Positions 17,483 to 26,018 of a stretch of 64,000 nucleotides of DNA are shown here, piece after piece. This stretch comes from Halobacteriovoraceae bacterium. Its GTDB lineage: Bacteria > Bdellovibrionota > Bacteriovoracia > Bacteriovoracales > Bacteriovoracaceae. The translations under genes and the position numbers were made by a program. The notes beneath the pieces were generated by a model that was not told the origin of the DNA, did no database searches, and saw only the letters and a list, made by a program, of their open reading frames with translations. The stretch's first letter is position 1. Each line of letters begins with the position of its first letter. The stretch spans positions 248,001 to 312,000 of the forward strand of contig JACKAK010000004.1 in NCBI GenBank assembly GCA_020635115.1. Direction: 5' to 3'.

Positions 17483-17641
17483 TTATCGCTGGAGTCTCTG
17501 AGTAAAATTTTGAAGCGGTGGAAGTCCCTCATCAACTTTCATCAATGCTTCTTTTTTAAAACCCTCAACTGCTTTAGGTGCAAGGTAGCCACCTGATGCT
17601 AATAAAATAATAGCCGCTACTATTTCTGCTACTGCTTTCAT
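17483..17641 (-). CDS. 52-residue hydrophobic small protein, unknown
   Basis: This short frame starts at an ATG overlapping the stop of the upstream recombinase-like gene (ATGA) and ends at the TAA at 17483-17485. The N-terminal half is a hydrophobic helix (VAEIVAAIILLASGGYLAP). The C-terminal half is amphipathic and charged (GFKKEALMKVDEG). The tight overlap supports it as real. The codons for VAEIVA produce the sequence repeated at 5285-5302, where a degraded relative may lie. I do not recognise a family; a small membrane or phage-type protein is possible. Confidence 0.6.
   Translation of the reverse strand: MKAVAEIVAAIILLASGGYLAPKAVEGFKKEALMKVDEGLPPLQNFTQRLQR
17616..17633 (+). repeat. right copy of the island-flanking near-repeat
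   Basis: This 18-base stretch differs from 5285-5302 by one base and is in the same orientation. Unlike the left copy it lies in a plausible coding frame (minus strand, VAEIVA of the 52-residue peptide) and lacks the full palindrome. Confidence 0.5.
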
Positions 17642-18138
17642 TTTTTCTTCTCCTGTTCACGTTTATAGATTTCTTGGACTGTTGTTTTTGACCATTGGCC
17701 ACCACGCTTAGAAGGAATGCCACTTTCTGTTAGGACTCCGGCAATTTCTCTAAATGAATGGCCCTTGGATTTTAATGATATGATTCTCTGAATAACTTTT
17801 TGTTCAGCTTGATGAGGTACTCGAACACCTGAAACCTCACGCTCACCGTAACGTGGGCTTGGTGATTTGATCGAATCTTTATTGATCTTCGCTTTACGAA
17901 GATAATCGCTGATTGCTGTCCGTGACCATCCTGTTAAATCTGAAATTTGATAGCTAGAAAGGTCAAAATCTAGATAGAGTTTCCGCAAAATTGCTTGATT
18001 TTCACTTGGATTTCCAATGAAATGTGTAATGAAAACAGATACATAGCTTACGGGCGTGAGTGGTTCGTCCAGCATCAGCCCCCGACCACCATCGAACTCT
18101 TGCTTTCGATGGTGGCCCCCTAAGTTTATGGTTAACAT
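17638..18138 (-). CDS. recombinase-like DNA-binding protein without catalytic domain
   Basis: The C-terminal third (GHSFREIAGVLTESGIP, then GGQWSKTTVQEI) matches the DNA-binding recombinase domain of large serine recombinases. A central helix-turn-helix (SYQISDLTGWSRTAISDYL) adds a second DNA-contact region. The resolvase catalytic domain with its Ser is absent, so this is a stand-alone binding protein or a relic. The start is uncertain: ATG 18138 or ATG 18075 (MLDEPLTPVSYVS), neither with a strong ribosome site. It overlaps the 52-residue peptide gene by four bases and sits at the edge of the defence island. Confidence 0.6.
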   Translation of the reverse strand: MLTINLGGHHRKQEFDGGRGLMLDEPLTPVSYVSVFITHFIGNPSENQAILRKLYLDFDLSSYQISDLTGWSRTAISDYLRKAKINKDSIKSPSPRYGEREVSGVRVPHQAEQKVIQRIISLKSKGHSFREIAGVLTESGIPSKRGGQWSKTTVQEIYKREQEKKK

Positions 18139-18204
18139 TTTTAAATCATTGAAAGAATTCTCAGGCAGTTAGCATCAAGGTTAGCGGCTTCATCACTCCC
18201 GACA

Positions 18205-18293
18205 TGTCACGAAGTGACACTCGTTGGCTAGGTTTGGCTTTATTTTGGCTAAGTGATTTTTTTAGCAACAATCTCTTGGCCTACATAGTGTAG
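18205..18293. promoter_or_regulatory. two palindromes in a divergent promoter region
   Basis: TGTCAC-GAA-GTGACA (18205-18219) and CTACA-TAG-TGTAG (18281-18293) are perfect dyads between the recombinase-like gene and the Xre-type gene, which point away from each other. They are candidate operators for either DNA-binding product. TTTTGGCT also appears twice here, near 18230-18250. Confidence 0.4.
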
Positions 18294-18355
18294 TCAACCA
18301 TTTAACCATGTTTCATTGTCCAAAGAGCATCTTTACACTTTTAAAGGAGGCTGTT

Positions 18356-18715
18356 TTGGAAAAACCAAAAAGACGTAAAAGAAGAAGTGATTCTAAGGTT
18401 ATTACTAAGGAAGCACAGGTATTAAGGTTTATGAGGAAGTCTAAAAACTTATCAATGAAAAATGCAGGAGTTCTCATTGATAAGTCAGACACTCTTATTT
18501 CTCATACTGAGCATGGGCGAATTGATCTTCATCACAAATTAGTAGAAAGGCTTGTAACCGCTTATGGCTACACTATGGAAGATTTTAATTTATTTATGGT
18601 CTCAGATGAGAATTTACTTGTGGATTATAAGGAGGACTTAATTAATTTCATTCACAAAATGGATGATGCACAAATAATGAAGGCCTTTAATCTTTTAAAA
18701 GCAATGATTAAGTAA
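18356..18715 (+). CDS. Xre-type helix-turn-helix regulator
   Basis: A TTG at 18356, five bases after AAAGGAGG, gives a 119-residue protein that starts with a strongly basic tail (KPKRRKRRS). An Xre-like helix-turn-helix follows: VLRFMRKSKNLSMKNAGVLI, then DTLISHTEHGRIDLH. A longer frame from 18308 lacks a ribosome site. The C-terminal part (YKEDLINFIHKMDDAQIMKAFNLLK) is helical. It precedes a small unknown gene by 23 bases. It may regulate island genes; the target is unknown. Confidence 0.7.
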   Translation: MEKPKRRKRRSDSKVITKEAQVLRFMRKSKNLSMKNAGVLIDKSDTLISHTEHGRIDLHHKLVERLVTAYGYTMEDFNLFMVSDENLLVDYKEDLINFIHKMDDAQIMKAFNLLKAMIK

Positions 18716-18738
18716 TTTAAAAACAAGGATAGTTAATA

Positions 18739-19104
18739 ATGAAAAAGCAGAATGAAACAAACAAAAATAAGAACACTAACAGTTTCTCTTCTCTTAGGGT
18801 GAAAAAGGGGACTAAGGATAATGCCTTAAAGATTTTGGAAACAATTAACAAGAAGGACTTTGGCCGTAAAATATCCATTGAAGATCTTGTCACAAAGGCT
18901 CTTGAAAATGTGACAAAAGAAGATATTGAAATGTTGCAAAGGAAGTCTTTGCGAAATAAGGATCGTCAGGCAATTGTTCATCAATTTTATTGCAAGAAAG
19001 TGAAAAAAGTCACAGAAGATGAGTTTATTGGAATCACCATGTCATCTGACTATTTCGACTTCTTAGAGAAAAACAAGGCTGACCTCCAGAATTTGGGGAT
19101 TTAA
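18739..19104 (+). CDS. uncharacterised 121-residue basic protein
   Basis: I do not recognise this protein. It starts with a low-complexity Asn/Lys tail (KNKNTNSF), then a conserved-looking helical segment with ALKILETINKKDFGRKISIEDLV, and ends with MSSDYFDFLEKNK. An AAGGA ribosome site precedes the ATG. It follows the Xre-type gene in the same direction and may form a small two-gene unit with it. A DNA-binding or relaxase-accessory role is possible, but nothing in the sequence proves it. Confidence 0.55.
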   Translation: MKKQNETNKNKNTNSFSSLRVKKGTKDNALKILETINKKDFGRKISIEDLVTKALENVTKEDIEMLQRKSLRNKDRQAIVHQFYCKKVKKVTEDEFIGITMSSDYFDFLEKNKADLQNLGI

Positions 19105-19258
19105 GCTATAAAATGTCACTTTAATGAGTAAAAATATTAAAAGAGGAAGTTCAAGGATGAACAAAAAGGCTAGAATGGCTTTTCCTCTTCTATTTCGCAG
19201 TTGATTTGGTCGATTAATGGAAATTTCATGATGGTTATAAATGAGTTTGTTCATGAAA

Positions 19259-19687
19259 TTAAAGCGAGAGATCAGCAGCGATTTTGCTTTTATTAGTCAC
19301 AATATCTGCAAGAGTATATTCCTTGAGAGTTTCAAAGAATTGTTGCTCGGCAAGTTTCAGTGCTCTTTTGAGTTTACATGAAGTATCGATAGTGCAGCTT
19401 TTTGAAATAGCAAAACATTCGACCAAGTGCAAATCTTTTTCTAATTCTTGCACGAGTTTGCCCACGTTAATATTTTCGGGAGTCATGGCGAGGGCGATGC
19501 CACCTCCTTTACCTTTGTAAGAATTGATAACTCCAATCGTAGCCAGGTTGTGCACAACTTTGACCAGGTGATTTTTTGAGATCTGATACTTGTTAGCAAT
19601 TTCGGCTACTGTGCAGCGTTTGTCTCTTTTAACTGCAAGATAGATAAGAACTCGAAGACTGTAATCGGTAAAGCCAGCAAGTCGCAT
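19259..19687 (-). CDS. nsrR: Rrf2-family NO-sensing repressor NsrR
   Basis: NsrR represses nitric-oxide defence genes until NO damages its iron-sulfur cluster. The 142-residue protein has the Rrf2 winged helix (TDYSLRVLIYLAV, then VAEIANKYQISKNHLVKVVHNL and a GKGGGIAL wing). Cys91, Cys98 and Cys104 are close to the NsrR cluster-ligand spacing. It is divergent from a truncated haemoglobin gene with an NsrR-type dyad between them, which fits both autoregulation and control of NO detoxification. A related gene nearby is broken by insertion elements (20180-20413 and 27109-27278), so this is the only intact copy in the window. Confidence 0.88.
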   Translation of the reverse strand: MRLAGFTDYSLRVLIYLAVKRDKRCTVAEIANKYQISKNHLVKVVHNLATIGVINSYKGKGGGIALAMTPENINVGKLVQELEKDLHLVECFAISKSCTIDTSCKLKRALKLAEQQFFETLKEYTLADIVTNKSKIAADLSL

Positions 19688-19732
19688 AAAAATTTCCTGT
19701 TTACTTCAATTGTATTTAAGCTTAGCATACAT

Positions 19733-19755
19733 AATATGTATTTAAAATATATGTT
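19733..19755. promoter_or_regulatory. candidate NsrR operator
   Basis: The 23-bp site contains ATGTATTT-A-AAATATAT flanked by AAT and GTT, close to the enterobacterial NsrR consensus of two ATGCATTT half-sites in inverted order around one base. It lies 46 bases upstream of nsrR and 12 bases upstream of the truncated haemoglobin ATG. Confidence 0.65.
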
Positions 19756-19766
19756 AAGGGGCGTTT

Positions 19767-20132
19767 ATGTCGACTTTATTTGAACAAATTGGTGGAAAAG
19801 ATGCGGTTAATGCAGCCGTGGATGTGTTTTACAAGAAGGTATTGGCAGATGATCGGATCAATAAATTCTTTGAGGGAGTCGATATGAATGCACAGAGACG
19901 AAAGCAAATCTTGTTTCTGACTTATGCCTTTGGTGGCCCTAATAGTTACGACGGGAAAAATATGCGTGACGCACATGCCAAGCTTGTCGAGCAGGGATTG
20001 AACGATAGTCATTTTGATGCTGTTGTTGAAAATCTTGGTTCAACACTAAAGGAGCTAAGTGTTCCTGATAATCTCATAGGGGAAGCAGCGGCAATTGCTG
20101 AATCGACTCGAGCAGATGTTCTTGGGAAATAA
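19767..20132 (+). CDS. group I truncated haemoglobin
   Basis: The 121-residue protein fits the short 2-on-2 globin family that binds O2 and NO and can turn NO into nitrate. Visible features are LFEQIGGKDAVNAAVDVFYKKVL with the B10 Tyr22, F-helix region KNMRDAHAKL with proximal His70, and Gln residues in the E helix (RRKQILFLTYAFGG). A TTAAGGGG ribosome site precedes the ATG. Position next to nsrR and its operator points to an NO-detoxifying role linked to the nitrate reductase encoded downstream. Confidence 0.92.
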   Translation: MSTLFEQIGGKDAVNAAVDVFYKKVLADDRINKFFEGVDMNAQRRKQILFLTYAFGGPNSYDGKNMRDAHAKLVEQGLNDSHFDAVVENLGSTLKELSVPDNLIGEAAAIAESTRADVLGK

Positions 20133-20179
20133 ATAATGAGGAAGAATGTAGAGCCGAATTTGTCTATTCTGAATGATTA

Positions 20180-20413
20180 TTAAAGATTTTGGCCAATATC
20201 GTGAACCTTGTATTTCTTCAATTCTTTAACAAATTGTCGATTTGCTTTTTCAAAAATTGATTTAAGCTTACATCCTGGATTCAAATTACATGTGTTGGAC
20301 TCACTATTAAAGCATTCTACCAAGTCAAAATCTTCAAATTTCATAACGATTTCAGCAATATTTTTATTTAGTGTTTGAGGCTTCAGAGAAATACCTCCTT
20401 TTGGTCCAGGAGA
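20180..20413 (-). pseudogene. second Rrf2/NsrR-like gene, C-terminal fragment
   Basis: Read on the minus strand from 20413 to the stop at 20180-20182, this gives PGPKGGISLKPQTL, then DLVECFNSESNTCNLNPGCKLK. That is the wing and cluster-Cys part of an NsrR-like protein, with a Cys spacing similar to the intact NsrR. The N-terminal part lies at 27109-27278. Joining the two across one copy of the eight-base duplication restores an open frame (SSPG-PKGG), so the gene was whole before the IS66 insertion. Confidence 0.85.
20406..20413. repeat. 8-bp target duplication of the IS66 element, left copy
   Basis: CCAGGAGA at 20406-20413 is repeated at 27109-27116, directly outside the inverted ends of the IS66-family element. 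Eight bases is the usual IS66 duplication size, which shows this was a true transposition into the Rrf2-type gene. Confidence 0.9.
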
Positions 20414-20623
20414 GTAAGCGGTTCATAAACTACACTCTTTCCAAAGATTTTCTCTCGATGATAATGGCACTAACAGTCAATATTTTCATGGAGGAAAATT
20501 ATGAAACTCACCAACTCTCGTCAATGTAAATTTTAATTGAATAATCCCCAAAAATTACATTTGAAAATTCCCCACGCATAGCAGTGTACAATGTAAACAC
20601 TAACAATTTTCATGGAGGAATAA

Positions 20624-21886
20624 ATGTTAAGTGTAAAGGTTTGGGGAATGATCAGAAATCTAAAAAATAATGGATTGAATATATCAGAGATATCTAGAAA
20701 TCTTAATTTTGACAGAAAGACTGTACGAAAATTACTAAATAGTGAAACACCTCCACAAGGATATAGTAGAAAAAAATCAGCCTCAAAATTAGATGACTAT
20801 AAAACCTATATTGACGGTAGACTTCAAAAATATAATTTAACAGCTAAAAAACTATTCAAAGAAATCAAACAACAAGGATATTCCGGTGAATATGTAATTG
20901 TTAGTAAGTATGTAAAAACAATTAAGGACAAACATCGGGCAAAAGCAGTTCTCTTATTTGAAACTTTACCGGGAGAGCAGGCCCAAGTTGATTGGGGATA
21001 CTTCGGAAAATTATATGATCAGGATTTAAAAAAAGATGTTCGATTATGTTGTTTCGTGATTGTACTAGGTTTTTCGAGAACAAAATTTATTCATTTTTTT
21101 GATGGCGACAATACTGAAAATTTTTTAATGGGCCATAATAAATCTTTTGAATATTTTGGTGGACATACAAAAGACATTCTTTACGATAATTTAAAATCAG
21201 TTGTGATTAGAAGAGCTTTTAGGGTCACAGATTCAGAGTTTAATAAAAGATTTATGGAGTTTGCTGGTTATTATGGTTTTAATCCAATTTTAGCACGCCC
21301 TTATAAACCTAATACCAAAGGAAAAGTTGAAAACACTGTTAAATATGTTCGAACTTCATTTTTTGATGGGGAAACATTTAAATCACTGAAGGACCTCAAC
21401 AGTAAGGCCTTAGACTGGTTAAATGAAGTTAATAATCAGGTTCATTCAACAATAAAAGAAAAACCATTTGATAGATTAAAGCATGAAAACTTAATAACAG
21501 TTGAAAATAAATATTTTGATCTATCAAAAATATATTATCGAAAAGTTTTTATTGATTCTCATTTTAATTTATTTTCAAAAAAATATTCAGTTCCCTATCA
21601 ATACGTAAACAAAGAAGTCGCAATAAAATTGAGTGAAGAAAATATAATTGTTTATTATCGAGAAAAAATTATTGCTGAACATACCATAAACGAATTAGGA
21701 ACTATTTATATAACTAACCCGGAACATTTAGATGGACTTGCAGAAAAACGATATGGTTCTGGTTATCGCCCAAAAATTAAAGAAAGCAAAAAAACTAATA
21801 ATGAGATTCATACTGTTTCTGGCGTCGATTTAAATATCAATGTTGAAGAAAGAGACTTAAATTTTTATCAAGGAGTATTACAATGA
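20624..21886 (+). CDS. istA: IS21 transposase IstA, copy 1
   Basis: IstA cuts and joins the element ends. The 420-residue protein has an N-terminal helix-turn-helix (NISEISRNLNFDRKTVRKLL) and an integrase-type DDE core with Asp in QAQVDWGYF, Asp in ILYDNLKS and Glu in TKGKVENTVKYVR. A C-terminal beta-rich region follows. A GGAGG ribosome site precedes the ATG. Its stop overlaps the istB start by four bases, the coupling usual in IS21. Confidence 0.95.
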   Translation: MLSVKVWGMIRNLKNNGLNISEISRNLNFDRKTVRKLLNSETPPQGYSRKKSASKLDDYKTYIDGRLQKYNLTAKKLFKEIKQQGYSGEYVIVSKYVKTIKDKHRAKAVLLFETLPGEQAQVDWGYFGKLYDQDLKKDVRLCCFVIVLGFSRTKFIHFFDGDNTENFLMGHNKSFEYFGGHTKDILYDNLKSVVIRRAFRVTDSEFNKRFMEFAGYYGFNPILARPYKPNTKGKVENTVKYVRTSFFDGETFKSLKDLNSKALDWLNEVNNQVHSTIKEKPFDRLKHENLITVENKYFDLSKIYYRKVFIDSHFNLFSKKYSVPYQYVNKEVAIKLSEENIIVYYREKIIAEHTINELGTIYITNPEHLDGLAEKRYGSGYRPKIKESKKTNNEIHTVSGVDLNINVEERDLNFYQGVLQ

Positions 21887-22638
21887 ACTTTTCCTATGAA
21901 AGACTTAATCAAAATTTAGAGGCATTAAAGCTGACAAAAATTTCTGAAATTTTAGATAATTATCTAGAACGAGCAGTAAAAGAGCAAGCATCAATAACAG
22001 AAGCATTAGATTATCTAGTGAATGAAGAAAGATGTCACAAGGATGAAAAATCGCTTAAAATGAGAACAAATGTTGCGGGATTCCCTTATCGGAAAACATT
22101 TGAACAATTTGATTTTAATTATCAACCTTCTATTGATGTAAAAACCATAAATGAACTGAGGACAATGCGTTTTGTAGAAAATGGAGAGAACGTAATACTA
22201 CTAGGGCCACCAGGTGTTGGAAAAACTCATTTATCAATAGCTCTCGGAATGGATGCCGTTAGAAACAAATATAGTTGTTACTATATGAATTGCCACGAAT
22301 TGATCACAGCACTTAATAGATCACAGTTTGAAAATAATTTAGCAACGAAACTAAAAACATTAACCAAGTACAAAGTTCTAATTATCGATGAAGTAGGCTA
22401 TCTACCATTTGATAAACAAGGGGCAAATCTGTTTTTTCAATTAATATCAAAACGATATGAAAAGCATTCAATAATATTAACCTCTAATAAAAGCTTTTCT
22501 GAATGGGGTAGTATTTTTGGAGACAATGTAATTGCATCTGCTGTTTTAGATAGACTTTTACATCACTGTACAGTTGTGAATGTTAAAGGTGAAAGCTATC
22601 GATTAAAGGACAGAAAAGATCAATTAAAAAGAAATTAA
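21883..22638 (+). CDS. istB: IS21 helper ATPase IstB, copy 1
   Basis: IstB is the AAA+ ATPase that selects target DNA and helps IstA. The 251-residue protein has Walker A LLGPPGVGKTHLS and Walker B VLIIDEVGYLPF, followed by sensor-like LTSNKSFSEWG, and belongs to the DnaC/IstB group. It is translationally coupled to istA by a four-base overlap. The copy appears intact. Confidence 0.95.
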   Translation: MNFSYERLNQNLEALKLTKISEILDNYLERAVKEQASITEALDYLVNEERCHKDEKSLKMRTNVAGFPYRKTFEQFDFNYQPSIDVKTINELRTMRFVENGENVILLGPPGVGKTHLSIALGMDAVRNKYSCYYMNCHELITALNRSQFENNLATKLKTLTKYKVLIIDEVGYLPFDKQGANLFFQLISKRYEKHSIILTSNKSFSEWGSIFGDNVIASAVLDRLLHHCTVVNVKGESYRLKDRKDQLKRN

Positions 22639-22985
22639 TATATTTTTTACTTAGTAGTGGGGAATTTTCAAATGAAATAAATGGGGAATTTTCAATTAAA
22701 ATTGACATCAATTCTGGAAAGGTCACATTGAACGGCAGGCTACTTCAGGCCTATCCCAATCCGCGTACTGTAAAATCCAGGGCCTCAATAAAAGCACCTT
22801 CAGTGCCCAAAAGTCGACTCTCTCAAAGGAAGGATTACTGGGGGCCGATGAAAAAAGGTTTGAACCCTTTCTTCCCATTACACCCAAAGATGATTGCATT
22901 TCTATTGAGCTGAGCTCGGGAGTGAAGCTTACCTTCGACAAGCTTCCCGAGGCCAAGTGGATCGCCAAGCTTCTGGGAGAACTAA

Positions 22986-23339
22986 GTGATACTCAAACTC
23001 AGTGATTTTGAAAAGATCTATCTCTACAGGCCATACACGGATTTTAGAAAGGGAATTATGGGACTGAGTGCCATCGTCCAAGATGTGATGGAACTCAATC
23101 CCTTTGAGCGCTACCTCTTCATTTTTTGTAATAGTAAAAGAAACGGACTAAAAGTTCTCTACTGGGATCATTGTGGTTTTGCCATGTGGTATAAAAAACT
23201 GGAAAAAGAGAAGTTTAAATGGCCCTCTCACCTAGAAGGTGAATCGATTGTAGTCGATATTGCCAAGGTTGAGCAGTTCCTTGAAGGGCTAAATCCCTGG
23301 CAGGCGCCTTTTTCTGCATTAAATTACCAAAAAGTTTAG
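22986..23339 (+). CDS. tnpB: IS66 accessory protein TnpB
   Basis: The 117-residue protein matches IS66 Orf2: LYRPYTDFRKGIMGLSAIV, then FIFCNSKRNGLKVLYWDHCGFAMWYKKLEK. The start is a GTG at 22986 with GGAG upstream, inside the last codons of tnpA, so the two were coupled. It is the only intact gene of the IS66 element and is needed, with TnpA and TnpC, for movement. Confidence 0.93.
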   Translation: MILKLSDFEKIYLYRPYTDFRKGIMGLSAIVQDVMELNPFERYLFIFCNSKRNGLKVLYWDHCGFAMWYKKLEKEKFKWPSHLEGESIVVDIAKVEQFLEGLNPWQAPFSALNYQKV

Positions 23340-23384
23340 TTATGGCCTTGGCCAATCGAGATTCGTTTGGTAGCCTTTCTATCA

Positions 23385-24656
23385 ATGAAGATAGAAGAGT
23401 TACCGAACGACATTAATGAGCTCAAAAAGTTATTCATTAAAGAGATCGATTCCAAAGAGCGAGAAATCTCCCAATTAAAAGATACAATTCTTTTATTACA
23501 ACGTAAGAAATTTGGCCCTTCCTCCGAGGCCTCGAAAGACCAGTTAATGTTATTCAATGAGCTGGAAGACGTTGTGGATACTGAGGAAGGTGACGAAGAT
23601 GAGGAGATCACTTATAAGCGCAAGAAGAGAGGAAAGAGAAGTCCTCTTCCTCCAGAGCTACCCAGAGTAGAAGAAGTGATAGACCTTACCGACGAAGAAA
23701 AGGAAGGGATGAAGTGTATTGGCGAAGAGGCTACTGAGAAGTTAGAGATAACTCCCGCGAAGGTCTTTGTCAGAAGAATTGTTCGCAAGAAGTATGCGCC
23801 AATTGAAGGTGGTGACGAAACTATAAAGATTGCTCCAGTCCCAGCTGAGCTTCTTCCTAAGTCAATGGCATCGGCAAGCTTAATGGCCTATATCATTACT
23901 GCCAAGTACTGTGATGCTCTTCCCCTTTATCGGCAGGAGCATATTTTTAAGAGAATCAGTGCAGAGATTACCCGCCAAAGCATGGCGAGATGGTTAATCA
24001 AAGTGAGTGATCAACTTGTACCTCTCTATAATCTTCTTCAAGAAAAACTCCTTACAAATACCTATATCCAAATGGATGAAACGACGGTTCAGGTTCTTAA
24101 AGAAGATGGAAAGAAAGCGACCAGTAAAAGTTATATGTGGGTTCGCCATGCTCCGGGAGAGCAACCAATTCTTCTTTTTGATTATGCTCCAAGGAGAGCA
24201 GGAACGGTTCCATTGGAACTACTTGATGGATTTAAGGGTTATCTCCAAGTGGATGGTTACGACGGGTATAGTAGCGCCTGTGAGCAGTACAAATTAGATC
24301 GCTTAGGATGCTGGGATCACTGTCGTCGTAAGTTCTTTGAGGCGTCGAAGACCTCTAATGGAAAAGGGATTGGAAAGAAAGGAATCGATCGAATCAAGAA
24401 ACTCTACAAAATTGAAGATAAGATCCGCCATCTGTCGCCTGAAGAAAAAAAGAACATTAGAAAAGAGAAGTCATTGCCCCTATTGGAAGAGTTTAAAAGT
24501 TGGATCGACGGACTTCGAGGGAAGATAACTCCAGAGTCTCGGGCAGGAAAAGCGATTACCTACGCTTGCAATGAGTGGAACTACCTGGTCCGTTATGTGG
24601 AAGATGGTAGACTCAATATAAGCAATGCTTGGGTTGAGAATGCTATTCGCCCTTTT
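23385..24656 (+). pseudogene. tnpC: IS66 transposase tnpC, 5' fragment
   Basis: This holds most of the IS66 transposase: a coiled-coil N-terminus (IKEIDSKEREISQLKDTILLLQ), a DE-rich linker, and the catalytic core with Asp in IQMDETTVQVL, Asp in YLQVDGYDGYSSACEQ and Glu in NAWVENAIRPF. It is cut a few codons after the catalytic Glu by IS21 copy 2; the frame then stops at 24668 inside the IS21 end. The start is uncertain (ATG 23385, or TTG 23367), without a clear ribosome site. The remainder is at 26840-27052. Confidence 0.9.
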
Positions 24657-24755
24657 TGTAAATTTTAATTGAATAATCCCCAAAAATTACATTTGAAAAT
24701 TCCCCACGCATAGCAGTGTACAATGTAAACACTAACAATTTTCATGGAGGAATAA

Positions 24756-26018
24756 ATGTTAAGTGTAAAGGTTTGGGGAATGATCAGAAATCTAAAAAAT
24801 AATGGATTGAATATATCAGAGATATCTAGAAATCTTAATTTTGACAGAAAGACTGTACGAAAATTACTAAATAGTGAAACACCTCCACAAGGATATAGTA
24901 GAAAAAAATCAGCCTCAAAATTAGATGACTATAAAACCTATATTGACGGTAGACTTCAAAAATATAATTTAACAGCTAAAAAACTATTCAAAGAAATCAA
25001 ACAACAAGGATATTCCGGTGAATATGTAATTGTTAGTAAGTATGTAAAAACAATTAAGGACAAACATCGGGCAAAAGCAGTTCTCTTATTTGAAACTTTA
25101 CCGGGAGAGCAGGCCCAAGTTGATTGGGGATACTTCGGAAAATTATATGATCAGGATTTAAAAAAAGATGTTCGATTATGTTGTTTCGTGATTGTACTAG
25201 GTTTTTCGAGAACAAAATTTATTCATTTTTTTGATGGCGACAATACTGAAAATTTTTTAATGGGCCATAATAAATCTTTTGAATATTTTGGTGGACATAC
25301 AAAAGACATTCTTTACGATAATTTAAAATCAGTTGTGATTAGAAGAGCTTTTAGGGTCACAGATTCAGAGTTTAATAAAAGATTTATGGAGTTTGCTGGT
25401 TATTATGGTTTTAATCCAATTTTAGCACGCCCTTATAAACCTAATACCAAAGGAAAAGTTGAAAACACTGTTAAATATGTTCGAACTTCATTTTTTGATG
25501 GGGAAACATTTAAATCACTGAAGGACCTCAACAGTAAGGCCTTAGACTGGTTAAATGAAGTTAATAATCAGGTTCATTCAACAATAAAAGAAAAACCATT
25601 TGATAGATTAAAGCATGAAAACTTAATAACAGTTGAAAATAAATATTTTGATCTATCAAAAATATATTATCGAAAAGTTTTTATTGATTCTCATTTTAAT
25701 TTATTTTCAAAAAAATATTCAGTTCCCTATCAATACGTAAACAAAGAAGTCGCAATAAAATTGAGTGAAGAAAATATAATTGTTTATTATCGAGAAAAAA
25801 TTATTGCTGAACATACCATAAACGAATTAGGAACTATTTATATAACTAACCCGGAACATTTAGATGGACTTGCAGAAAAACGATATGGTTCTGGTTATCG
25901 CCCAAAAATTAAAGAAAGCAAAAAAACTAATAATGAGATTCATACTGTTTCTGGCGTCGATTTAAATATCAATGTTGAAGAAAGAGACTTAAATTTTTAT
26001 CAAGGAGTATTACAATGA
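24756..26018 (+). CDS. istA: IS21 transposase IstA, copy 2
   Basis: The protein is identical over all 420 residues to the one at 20624-21886, with the same N-terminal helix-turn-helix and DDE core, the same GGAGG ribosome site and the same four-base overlap with istB. Identity of both proteins suggests very recent copying, or a recombination event that keeps them alike. Confidence 0.95.
   Translation: MLSVKVWGMIRNLKNNGLNISEISRNLNFDRKTVRKLLNSETPPQGYSRKKSASKLDDYKTYIDGRLQKYNLTAKKLFKEIKQQGYSGEYVIVSKYVKTIKDKHRAKAVLLFETLPGEQAQVDWGYFGKLYDQDLKKDVRLCCFVIVLGFSRTKFIHFFDGDNTENFLMGHNKSFEYFGGHTKDILYDNLKSVVIRRAFRVTDSEFNKRFMEFAGYYGFNPILARPYKPNTKGKVENTVKYVRTSFFDGETFKSLKDLNSKALDWLNEVNNQVHSTIKEKPFDRLKHENLITVENKYFDLSKIYYRKVFIDSHFNLFSKKYSVPYQYVNKEVAIKLSEENIIVYYREKIIAEHTINELGTIYITNPEHLDGLAEKRYGSGYRPKIKESKKTNNEIHTVSGVDLNINVEERDLNFYQGVLQ

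Larger units (their letters stand above)
20525..22707 (+). mobile_element. IS21-family element, copy 1
   Basis: This 2183-bp element begins TGTAAATTTTAATTGAA and ends with the near-complement TTCAATTAAAATTGACA. It is flanked by TCAA (20521-20524 and 22708-22711). Each end holds two copies of a TGGGGAATTTTCAA-like repeat, the multiple terminal repeats usual in IS21. It has the same length as copy 2 (24657-26839), and both proteins of the two copies are identical, pointing to recent duplication. Confidence 0.93.
20501..23005 (+). pseudogene. tnpA: IS66 tnpA (orfA), split by IS21 copy 1
   Basis: The gene starts at ATG 20501 after GGAGG, is cut after eight codons (MKLTNSRQ) by an IS21 element, and resumes at 22712 with FWKGHIERQATSGLSQSAYC, ending at TGA 23003-23005. 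Removing the element and one TCAA copy restores an intact frame of roughly 106 residues. IS66 TnpA is a small accessory protein needed for efficient transposition. The 3' end overlaps tnpB by 20 bases. Confidence 0.88.

Noticed and set aside
19139..19195. AAGAGGAA...TTCCTCTT arms as a terminator between the 121-residue gene and nsrR
   Set aside because: The arms are far apart and no T-run follows in a suitable place; the pairing could be chance in AT-rich DNA.
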